From Sindora glabra (Eukaryota; Streptophyta; Magnoliopsida; Fabales; Fabaceae), in the NCBI GenBank assembly GCA_020226215.1, contig CM035229.1, positions 81,919,343 through 81,983,342 of the forward strand: a DNA stretch of 64,000 bases, given 5' to 3'. Positions 54,676 to 64,000 of this stretch are shown here, piece after piece. A program made the position numbers and the translations under genes. Below the pieces are notes generated by a model. That model was given only the letters and a program-made list of their open reading frames with translations. It searched no databases and was not told the DNA's origin. Position 1 is the first letter of the stretch; each line of letters begins with the position of its first letter.

Positions 54676-56261
54676 CTTGCAATTAATTTACTAAATTATC
54701 AAAAGTAGATTTAACTACACTTGTTTTGCCTTTTTTATTTCTAAAATTATCATCTTAGTCATTAAATTGGCCCAATTCTCACTGTTTATTTTAATTAGGT
54801 AAGTTTTATCTCCATAAATCTTTGTGAATCAGAATTTGATAGCAATTGCAATCTGAAATAGAGCTCAAAACATAAGTTAGTAGTTAACTTAACATTGAAA
54901 CTTGTCAAGCATGAATTTAAAAGTTCATAGTTTCTGATACAAAAATGGCCATATATCGCTTTCTAAAATCCACATGTTATAGTATATTTAGGTTGAATAT
55001 TATCCTTCAAGTAGTTTATGAGTTTGTTAGAGATTTCACTTCTAAATTAAAAGAGAACATAATTAATTCTTTTGTATAACTCAATAATAATGACACCAAT
55101 TAACTTTTGTAGCCAAAAGAAGAACCTAATGGTTTGGGCACGATCCTAATTAGATGAAATGCAATAATTATAGAGGTTTTAGTTAACTCTCTGATTATAG
55201 TTATCAACATAATCAGCTAATCACCATATAATATATAGGTTAGCTAGTTTTTTTGCAATCCACAAGTATAGATGTAATTTATGCTTTACAATACCCATAT
55301 CTTTAATAATCAAAGAATATGTTCCTAACAATTCAGAATTTAACTTACTTTTAATATCTAATAGGATGCTTTTCTTTCTGTTTGCCATTGTTATAAGTCT
55401 TTAATCTTCTCATAAGAATGGAATTTTTTAATCACATTTACATAAAAAACCTAATTTAGCTTTAACATATAAAAATTATATCAAATAAAGTAATTTTGTG
55501 TATTACCAATAAGTAATTACATAGGTACAACTCCTATAAAAATGTCATCAAATGGTACAAAGTTGTAACAATAATATGGTAAGTTAGCTTTTAGTATCTA
55601 GATTGAAGTATTGTTGTTAAATTAATTTGTACTGATATGTAGTAACACGATAATAAGTAATGTTTGACACAACTTGGAAATTCTGTATCATATAGCACTT
55701 CGATTAATTTTGTTATGTGTCTAACAATAGCTTCCCAAATGCTAGTGCTTGAATTTTGTCTTCCTATAACTGGAAATTATTATTTTAAGTAGTTTTCATT
55801 TAATTAGTGTAATTACAAATTATAAGAATATAAGCTTTCTTACATTTATATCTATAAGTAGCATCTCCATACTATGATGATTCTCATTGTTGTTCCTATT
55901 AGCAACCTATATGCTTAAATCTTATATGTTTGAGCATCTAAGTGCAATTTAGATATGGAGTTTACTTTTCTTGTTATTTGAAGCAACCTTACTTTAATCC
56001 CATATTTATAAGATTCACTCAAATATATAATTTGAATAATCAATAATAAGACATAAATTAAAATTGTCATAGAATTTCTCACAAAGATGACACTTAAAGC
56101 CACATATAAAAATTATAACTATTTAATAGAAATATGAATTTAGTTTTACAGTAAAAGATCATAAAAAGGACTTTTACAATATGTATAAGCACTATTTAGC
56201 ACATAGGTGAAACACTTGGACTTTATAGTTATGATGAGCAAGTTCACTCAAAAGGTATATT
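54676..56261. other. AT-rich DNA downstream of the Helitron gene
   Basis: No gene is supported. The 3' end of the Helitron should lie here or beyond the gap, but I could not identify a convincing terminal hairpin followed by CTRR. A short - strand peptide near 55555 (NFVPFDDIF) faintly recalls RPA OB-fold proteins carried by some plant Helitrons; this is too weak to annotate. Confidence 0.4.
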
Positions 56262-57920
56262 GTAAACATGAACTTAAATTTTGGAACATTTCTTTATATA
56301 CAACATTAAGATTAAAGCTAAATTATTCATTTCTTTTGTTGTGGATGAGAAATTTAAGGCCAACCTTACTTCCAACTCATGATACTATAACATAAAGTTG
56401 TTAATGATTGAAAAAACCTTTTCGGAGATAAATTCCAATATTAGATAATGACTGCCTTTAGCTTTTATTAATTGTCATGCAATATGACATCACTAAAGGG
56501 AATTGCCTTCTTTGAATGCTGTAAGGAAGGTAGACATTTAATGAAGTTATATTCATATGAGGGATAAAAACTTTTTTTCCTAGGTTGCTACTAGTGATAA
56601 CATTAGCTTCAATGACATGACTTCCAAATTATATTATGATGAGTCTTGTTTTATTACACAAACTAGCTAATTGGTTTATATTTCAAGGAAGCGTGGTAAA
56701 CTAAAAATTGTAATGTTATTAAGTATTTCTATAGTAAACATTTCTTCAATTGATAGGCCACTTTGATCAAATTTACAAACTGAATCTGAGTTGCAATATT
56801 CAACACTTTCCCCTAAAGTGAAAGACAACATATATGTGTTAACCAAATTAAAAGTATCCAATTTTAGTATTAGGATGGCACAATTATTTAGGTATTTTGC
56901 ATTGTTGTAGTGTTATAAGAAACCTGGACAAGCAATTTTCACAATTGCTTCATTGGATCGTCAAATTATATGATCAAAAGATCTTAGGGAATTCAAATGT
57001 CAGCTTTTCCATCATTTGGTTTTTCTAGTTCACCATTTCCAATTTTTAGAATCCATTTAACAAATTGTTTAAGTTCTTCCTATTTCTAAAGGTTATAAGT
57101 GGATTAAAGCCTCATGTTCTTTGTCAAGGTAAGAACTTTGCAATGATGCCGTAGATAAGAAGAGTTCAGTGATGCATGAACAATGTTAAATCTGCTTCCT
57201 TTTAGCATAATAAGAAGGATTTGGCAAAAGCCACCCCCCAAACATAATACATTTTTCTCTAAATGGAAGTTAAGCACTATTAGAAATATCAAACTAAAGT
57301 ATATCCTTCAAAGTCTTGTCAAGTTCTTCAAAGCAAAACTTATACATCATTAGAGCTTTATCCCATATAATTAGCTTATTTCTTCTAATTGAATTAGCTT
57401 TGTTAGTGCCTTGCAAGATGTTATAGGCTAAATTTTCATACATAGATAATCGAATTCTAAACTATGAGTGGGTAATTCTCCCACTTGGAAGTAATATTGA
57501 TGCAATACCCTTTATGCAACTATTAAAATAATTTCTACTTTTGAGCACATGTAGATGTCAAAGCTTTTTTAAGATAAGTTTTTCCTATACCTCTATACCC
57601 ATACATAAAGTAGACAGATGGCTTATTTTTAGTTACTAAATTCATAATTGTATCAAAGATTTGCCTTTGCTTAGAAGTCATAGAACTTAATGATATAACG
57701 ACTTCTTTAACTAGTTGGACATGATTGAAATTCAATTGGCTTGCTATCAAGCTATTGCTTAACTGGCTTGTGTAATCCCTTTAAGGCATAGGCATTTTTA
57801 ATGAAATCCTTCAAGTTTTTTCCATTTACCTGTAGTATTTTCTTAATAAGTAAAAAGGTGTAATTTTTTTTCTGTTCATTGTCAAGTTCAAGATCTAAAA
57901 TCAAATTCAAGTTTATAAAA
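56262..57920 (-). pseudogene. Helitron Pif1-like helicase region (C-terminal half of a decayed Rep/Hel gene)
   Basis: The helicase half of a Helitron transposase unwinds DNA during rolling-circle transposition. Reading the - strand downward, recognisable blocks in family order are NYTFLLIKKILQVNGKNLKDF (about 57830-57910), SKQRQIFDTIMN, a Walker A motif GYRGIGKT at 57577-57600 (usual form GYGGTGKT), ASILLPSGRITHS, KLIIWDKALMMYKFCFE (Walker B region, normally WDEAPM), VHASLNSSYL and KVLTLTKNMRL at 57104-57200, then GNGELEKPNDGKADI, QRRQFPL-type and MTINKS blocks, and the C-terminal VVYKEMFQNL near 56270. Several frameshifts and stops separate the blocks, and the Walker B acidic residue Glu has become Lys. 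The gene is dead. Confidence 0.88.
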
Positions 57921-58230
57921 AATTAGATAATGAACACTATATATAGTTTGACATGCTTTATATTAAAGTAAGCAAATTCAAGTTATTGCGTGAAGCATTG
58001 ATACATAGATAAAAATGGAATTACATAAGATATAATGCATAGGATAGTATAAGTGTACAACAAAACAAAGGGCAGAAAAATATTAACAGTGATGTCATTT
58101 ATTTTGTTCAATTACATGTAATTATTTATCTATCAACTAAGTTAAATAAAGTACTTGCAAGGAAATATCTCACTCACATCCATAAAGATATATATCGTCT
58201 ATTTTATATTTATAATTGAAATCACTATAC
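57921..58230. other. Helitron linker region, left of the solo LTR
   Basis: AT-rich DNA between the helicase block and the LTR insertion. No conserved peptide was recognised; it may be intron or linker of the Rep/Hel gene. Confidence 0.4.
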
Positions 58231-59887
58231 TATTATTGTGTGTCCTAGAACCAATCATATAGATGATTGAAGTTATACACAATGTATTATGTTTTATTTT
58301 AAGTAATTTAATTATTATATTTTATTTTTATAATTTTATTATTATTATGCATAATTTATAACTTAATATAATAATTATCCTTGGAATAGTTTTACTATTC
58401 CTAAAATGCCCCTAATCAAGTATTATTATGAAAATAATAGTAATAATATATCGAGACTAGCATGTATAGTGACTGATGATTACGAACATGAATATATGAT
58501 ATCAAGTCAATACATAAGTACATTGCTAGTGAACAATGTACTAGACTAACCCACTATGAGAATATTGCATGAATAGAAGTGTCATAAGTTATTCTCATAT
58601 GATTACAAATACACATAAACCTTTGACCTGAAGTTACTACGGTTCCCTATATGAGGAATTACTCACTTTAATATTGTCCTATGTCACCTTTAATCAAGAT
58701 GACAAGTAGGGCATTGATTAGGTGTGTCATAAATCGTGTAGAGGGAAATGAGTGATGTAGATGAGATTTTGTTACTCTTGTATAAAAGAGAAATATCCTT
58801 GGACCCCTTGATTGAGTGAGACTTAGAAATGCATGGCCATGCTCAATTGAATTAATATGTGATATTAATTATTTATTTTAAGTCTACTTAGTATCAAGAA
58901 ATATAAATTGAACATTGACGAGGATGACACATTCCATGCCTCCAGTTCAATTTGGATATTATTACAAAAAGGGTTATAATGCAAAACGTTAATCATGTAT
59001 TAGGTGGATGTCGAATCACAGATATTTTTACTACTTGAGTGGCAGTGATGTATTGCTAGATACCGCTTACTGTCTATGGCTCAATAATAAGTCATTGTCA
59101 ACATAGTAAGAACCTACAGGGTCACATAAAAAGAGTAAGAATAAGACAATAATTAATTAAACTTTAATTATATTAATATCTAATTAATTAGACTTATTTT
59201 CGTGCATATATATATTATTAAGAATAATAAATTCACATTATATATATATATTATGTAATATTATTTGATATTAAAGTAATATCAAATAATTACATTATCA
59301 GATATTAGATAAATATATTATGAGATAATATTATTTTAATATTTGATAACTATATGCAATTATCTAATAATTAAGATATTTATATTATGAGATAATATTA
59401 TTATCTAATATTAGATAATTAATAGATAAGTCTTATCTCTCCCCATTATCTCTAGGATAAGGATAAGATGAGTTGTTAAGTGTGATTATGATTTTGGAAG
59501 CATTATCCTAGTAGGACTAGGATTATAACTTGCCTAAGTTCTATAAAAAGGGATTTGAGGGCAGCACTTTAATAACACGCTCAAAGCTTCCATATAAACC
59601 CTAAATCACTCAGAAAATATCTAATCCTAATTCTTAGAGAGAAAAACGCATTCTAGCATATTCGTGGAGGGTGAGAGGTCGTTGTTCACTCCATGTGAAT
59701 ATCATAGAGACACCATACCTTCTGGCCAGTGTTTGATTCATCCGCTCTTAAGTTTTAATCAGTAGAAACACGAGTGCCCAATAAGTAAAACTCTAATCAT
59801 TAATTTATGTCTTTTGCATGAATCCTAGGTAGAATTCAGATCAAATTTTTAAATTTCCGCTGCATATGATAATCCGAATTCCTAACA
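58231..59887 (+). mobile_element. Solo LTR, 1657 bp, inserted in the Helitron gene
   Basis: The right end reads GATAATCCGAATTCCTAACA and is followed by TATAC at 59888-59892. The same TATAC occurs at 58226-58230, immediately before TATTATTGTGTGTCC. This fits an LTR of the form TGTTA...TAACA with a 5 bp target duplication, in which the second base of the left end has mutated from G to A. A TATA box and downstream leader set the + orientation. No primer site, internal region or second LTR follows, so this is a solo LTR left by LTR-LTR recombination. The retroelement superfamily is not assigned; the terminal sequence recalls plant Copia LTRs. Confidence 0.7.
59542..59550 (+). promoter_or_regulatory. 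TATA box of the solo LTR
   Basis: TATAAAAAG lies about 340 bp from the LTR's right end, as expected for the U3 promoter of a plant LTR retrotransposon; the start site would be about 30 bp downstream, near 59575. The flanks are less AT-rich than the rest of U3, so the motif stands out. Confidence 0.6.
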
Positions 59888-60649
59888 TATACGTCCTTTA
59901 CATGATGGTAAAAAAATGCCATTTATATTTTATAAATGTGTCTGAATCATCATTTATTATGTGTAATTAGCTTACAAAATTTATAATTATTTTAATTTAA
60001 TAAGTTAGTACCAGATATCATTCTCTTTATAGGATGATGAAGTGGTACATTTTAAAGGATGCATTTAAACCTTCCATTAATAATGTTAGTTAGTATTCTC
60101 AAAATTGACTACAATGAAATTTTATTTCACATTACATAGGATAGAAAAGCTCATGAAAAACACATATAAGCTAGTTCATTCAGCACTAACTATGTATTGC
60201 TATATTGCAAAAATTTTTATGATATAGAAACTTATGTGGAGAAGAGTCTAAGCCTAATGTGAAATTAGATTTGTCTAGCACTAATTCAAATGTTTTTCAC
60301 TTTGTAGTATTTTTGTTTGGTTTTATATTAAAGGAAACAATAATTAGCCATAATTTTGCTTTACATTCTTAAAGTCAAAGCAAGTGTGTCTAACAATTTT
60401 CTTTAATTATTGACAAATATAGTTCTTCCATGACAAAGTCAATTTTTTTTATTAATGCTCTGATACATAAATGACATATTCAAGATTGGCAAGAAATATA
60501 ACCAATAATATAGTATGCAATATCTAGCAATTGATACATGTTATTACTAAATGAATGACAAAATATGCAATAATATAGGCAAATAAGTTAATAAAATCAC
60601 AAAAATACACTTTCACAATTCATGGATTTTCATTGCCTATATAATATGT
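59888..60649. other. Helitron linker region, right of the solo LTR
   Basis: AT-rich DNA between the LTR and the last recognisable Rep block. No conserved peptide or RNA gene was seen. Confidence 0.4.
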
Positions 60650-63580
60650 CCTTTGAAAGGATTAGTCATGTCTCTTACTACACAAATTCTATTTTGGAGA
60701 TGCTATTTGATTGAAGTATTGTTGCAAAAAGAAATCTTAACTTATAGCCACTGCCCCTAAAAACTAACTTCTTTAATTTTATTGATGAATTCTTTGTCAT
60801 CATTTGGCAATCCGCTTTCATAACACACATTTTAAAAGTTAGTATGATTTACCTTCAACATATCTAAGTATGTCTTGCATCTTTTCTAGATTGTGAACCT
60901 TAGTCAGCAACACCCTCAGATAAAAAATTTTACCCTTACTTGGTGGAATATGTTAAAGTTTTTTAATTATAAATATTTGTTTTCTTTCATGCCATTCGTG
61001 ATCCTCTAAGTTAAAGATAAAATGTTTTAAAAACTCAACATATGTCAATTCTCTTACTTTTAAATATTTCTTATAGCTTTTAACTATGCAAGAAATATTG
61101 ATTTTTTTATGGATTCATTTTATATGACTTCATTCAAAAATTTATCATCCTAATACATAACATAATTTTTATCAAAAAGATGAAAAGTGAATGTCTCAAC
61201 TAGTGGATACTAATATTGAATCTCAAAGCTATAAAACCACCAAGCAACTTCACAAGGTGAAATATAATGATAATCATAGTATAACCTAATCTTATCAAGC
61301 TTATGCCTATTTCCACAATCTTAACTACAATTATAAATTACTATAGTAGCTTAATCATTACCCTTATTGATGCACTTGAACAAATACTTGATAGATAATT
61401 CTTTATTACACCATTCCACATTTTTATGTGCTTGAAACATCATTAGAAGCCATTGGATTGTATAGAACAACATATCAATTACCTAAGAACACCTTGTTTC
61501 TTTGAATAACCCTTCCATCATCTCTTTTTTTATACATTGAAAACCCATCTTCTATTATAATAGTTCTATCTTGGAAGTTCTTTAGGAAATACTTAATGCA
61601 CTTGCCATCTTTCATGCATGAAAAATGTAGATTGGCGGCCCCACAAAGTCCGTAAATCATAAAATTTGAGATAACACTATAGAATTTTAGTTTAGCTTCG
61701 TTATCAAGGATCTTTGTAGATATGACTTAGTTTATTTCAAATAGGGGAATTCTACGGTACCCCCGGGGTTTCAAACCCGGGGTGATGTGATGCATTGTGA
61801 ACCATTGGATGAGATTATCAAAATTCTTAGTAATCTCATCCAATGACTTGTATTGTGCCACGTCACCCCGGGTTTGAAACCCCCCGGGGTACCGTAGCAA
61901 GCACCTTTCAAATAAAGTTGATAACTTGTAGTGGAAAAAAGAAACAATAAAATATGTGTATGTGGTAAGCCTCTTTTTTGGAATTCAACAATGTAAATAA
62001 CTATAATCAATAATTGCAAATGAATATTAGTTGAATTTATCATAAAGATATATAATTTTCTATTATAAAAAGTAATACATAAGTAAGAGGAAATTGGTTT
62101 GAATATCTACTTTTATGACTCTAAAAAATTCTCTAATCCTTAAAGTCTTCATAAACTCTTTGTTTTGAAATGGAAGACATAAGAAATAATGATACTCTGA
62201 TCTTCTAGTTTAACGTAACTGTGGGTATCTCTCAAGTTTGGGCCACTAGGGATTGCATGTAAATGTGATGAATAGATAGCATAACCTACCCACTTATAAA
62301 TTACCATTATATCCTTATAGTTTTATATTTTATACCTTTGCACCTCTAATAAAACTAGATAACAAGATAATATGCTTGCCTATGCACGTTCCATCTATCT
62401 CTCCTCTAAGTGCAACTTTAAATAATCTTTTATAAATTGTAACTTGTAAGTTTATTTGATGATTTTGAATAAAACTTAGCCTTTTTACTTTAATCATTGT
62501 GTAACCATCAACAATGAATTATTGGAAAAGTCTTCTAAAACTTACGAGTAATGATGGTTCATCAAATTTGATTTAAGTATGATATGCCATGTATTCTCGA
62601 ATTGTTACAATATAGTTCCTTCTAATATTCCAAGTAATACATTAACATAGTCAATGCCATCATGAAACATATTCTCACCATATGGGAACAATATAAGATA
62701 TTGTAGAGGTAGGTATAAAGGATGCAATTCATTTATCCTTTATAAATAACCATCACAACCACAAATGATGATGTCTTGAAGATCATCAGAATCAACATCA
62801 CCAACCACAGGGTTACCAATTTCATTAATAATTAGTAAGTTATAAACACATTCATCTCTTTTCTGCTTATAAATTAATCTTAGCTTTAAATTAGAATTAT
62901 TTTGGAATTAATATGCATCTCTAACCATACCGAAAGACTTGGTTAAATTATTATGCTCATCAAATATTTGTTTCAAATTGGTAATAATTTCTTAATGAAT
63001 CTTTTCTATAAGACCAGTACAATTGTAAAAAAAATCAGGAATAGACATTTTCATGTAACAATTAAGATTGAAGCAATGCATTTCTCTTAAGAAAAAAAAT
63101 ATAAATTACGATAATCAAGAATTATTCATATCTTACTGCATGAACTTTATTGCTAACTTCATTTTTGGTGCCATAAATGTAAAGTTGAATAAACTAAGGT
63201 CTTTAACTTTCCATAGGAAGTAGGTTGCCAAAAAGAAAAATGTGTGCTTCATTTAACTAGAAGATATAAAGGCTAATACTATTATTCACACTTTTATTAA
63301 CTTTGCCACCTATTGAAGTGAAAGCAAAGATTACATTGTAAGTTTAGATATTTTTTCTAAAGTATTTTGCTAGAAAAGATTTGTTATCATTAATCAACCA
63401 TTTCAAATATGTTGGTGGTTCCTTTGTAGTAGGCAATTTGACCTTGCCTTGCATATAACATATGAAAAATTTAGGAATTGAATTATTAATATTAGATGTC
63501 CGGATTCTCTTAGCATACAAAAATGAAATGCCACAAAACTAACATTTAAATTCAAGGTCACTATCATCTATATAAGCTAA
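60650..63580 (-). pseudogene. Helitron Rep (HUH endonuclease) region (N-terminal half of the same decayed gene)
   Basis: The Rep half nicks DNA and transfers strands through its HUH motif and catalytic tyrosines. In order on the - strand: an FCGISF Cys-containing N-terminal segment (about 63500-63580), KEPPTYLKWLINDNKSFLAKY, FAFTSIGGKVN, QLYIYGTKNEVSNKVHA (about 63140-63200), FDEHNNLTKSFGMVRDAY (about 62910-63000), RINELHPLYLPLQYL and LFPYGENMF (about 62680-62780), then EFQKRGLPHTHILLF with the HUH histidines at 61954-61962. After an inserted MITE come MIYGLCGAANLHFSCMKDGK (61600-61660), KNVEWCNKELSIKYLFKCI and ISPCEVAWW. The second tyrosine of the KYxxKY motif is Cys (codon 61372-61374). Frameshifts and stops throughout confirm a pseudogene. 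A further N-terminal exon may lie at 63860-64000. Confidence 0.88.
61752..61897. mobile_element. GC-rich 146 bp MITE inserted in the Helitron Rep region
   Basis: The ends CTACGGTACCCCCGGGG and the complement of CCCCGGGGTACCGTAG form near-perfect terminal inverted repeats of about 40 bp, with GGTTTCAAACCCGGGGTGA in both arms. The interior is again self-complementary (ATTGGATGAGATTA against TAATCTCATCCAAT), so the whole element is one long hairpin. It separates two Rep peptide blocks that are adjacent in intact Helitrons, which proves an insertion. Flanks AATT and CAAG show no clear target duplication, so the superfamily is open. Confidence 0.85.
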
Positions 63581-64000
63581 AGATGATAAAGAAGACTTAA
63601 ATATAAGCTTATGGTAAATTGGAATGTAAAAAATGGAAATTACTTCAACAAATGGTTATTACACACCAATTGAGATTTATAAACATGCAAGAATAGACAA
63701 CAAATTTGGTTGACCTAAAATGATGATATAATATCAATAATTTTATAAAATTAAAAGTAAATTATGAATACAGTTCTCTAATGTGAGTCGTGTCTATACT
63801 GACCACTTCAAATGACTAAATAAATACACATCTAAATATATAAATTAAATAAATTTCAAAAAACATACCAATGGTGACATCTCCTGGTATTATTATTTCT
63901 TTACTATTATTATCAGTATTTTCTATGATGACTTTATCATTAATATTGTTAACCATTTGAGGGACACTTGAAAAATTTGTTTCTGCACTAATAAGGATAA
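63581..64000. other. Right edge of the window, upstream of the Rep blocks
   Basis: On the - strand an open stretch (SAETNFSSVPQMVNN...IIIPGDVTIG) runs from the window edge to about 63870 and is followed by GTATGT, a possible donor site. It could be the first exon of the Helitron gene. No independent gene is recognised. Confidence 0.3.

Noticed and set aside
54443..54682. Open frame containing X residues
   Set aside because: It crosses the N gap and has no coding support.
55500..55760. Possible RPA-like OB-fold fragments on the - strand
   Set aside because: Only very short matches, in an order and frame that do not form a domain; a protein-to-DNA search against plant RPA1-like Helitron proteins would decide.

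Overview
The window is nuclear DNA of a flowering plant, probably a eudicot. It is strongly AT-rich, has spliced genes with GT-AG introns, and carries plant-type transposons (Stowaway and Tourist-like MITEs, LTR elements, a Helitron). Only two host genes can be supported: the 3' part of an oligosaccharyltransferase catalytic subunit (STT3, probably STT3B) and a small LysM-domain protein gene. The LysM gene occurs twice because most of the window is one giant inverted repeat.

Layout. 1-2552: last four coding exons of STT3 on the + strand, with a Stowaway MITE in the third intron visible here. 2553-6932: AT-rich intergenic DNA with a short tandem duplication, a foldback element and a possible LTR remnant. 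6933-54575: a near-perfect palindrome of about 47.6 kb with its centre near 30656/30657 and essentially no spacer. Each arm of about 23.8 kb carries, from outside in, a 2x133 bp duplication, the three-exon LysM gene (transcribed outward), AT-rich DNA with two-copy tandem duplications, a Tourist-like element and a decayed LTR retrotransposon. 54576-54675: an assembly gap of exactly 100 N, touching the outer end of the right arm. 54676-64000: unrelated sequence dominated by a decayed Helitron Rep/helicase gene on the - strand, into which a 1.66 kb solo LTR and a GC-rich 146 bp MITE have inserted.

The palindrome is the main observation. By eye its arms fall into two tiers. About 5.5 kb on each side of the centre (25169-36146) shows no substitution in the blocks I compared, only indels in homopolymers or microsatellites plus about two mismatches in the AT-rich DNA near the centre. 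From 25168/36147 outward, substitutions appear abruptly at roughly 1.5%, with indels and microsatellite differences. The left LysM gene reads cleanly for 345 codons; the right copy has three one-base frameshifts. This pattern, and the arm ending at a scaffold gap, fits two haplotypes joined through a hairpin (inverted chimeric) read at least as well as a real genomic palindrome with a converted core. The sequence alone cannot decide.

The two genes are unrelated in function: N-glycosylation in the ER and a non-secreted LysM protein. They are convergent and about 5.5 kb apart in the left part. No operon-like system, CRISPR array, tRNA or rRNA gene was seen.
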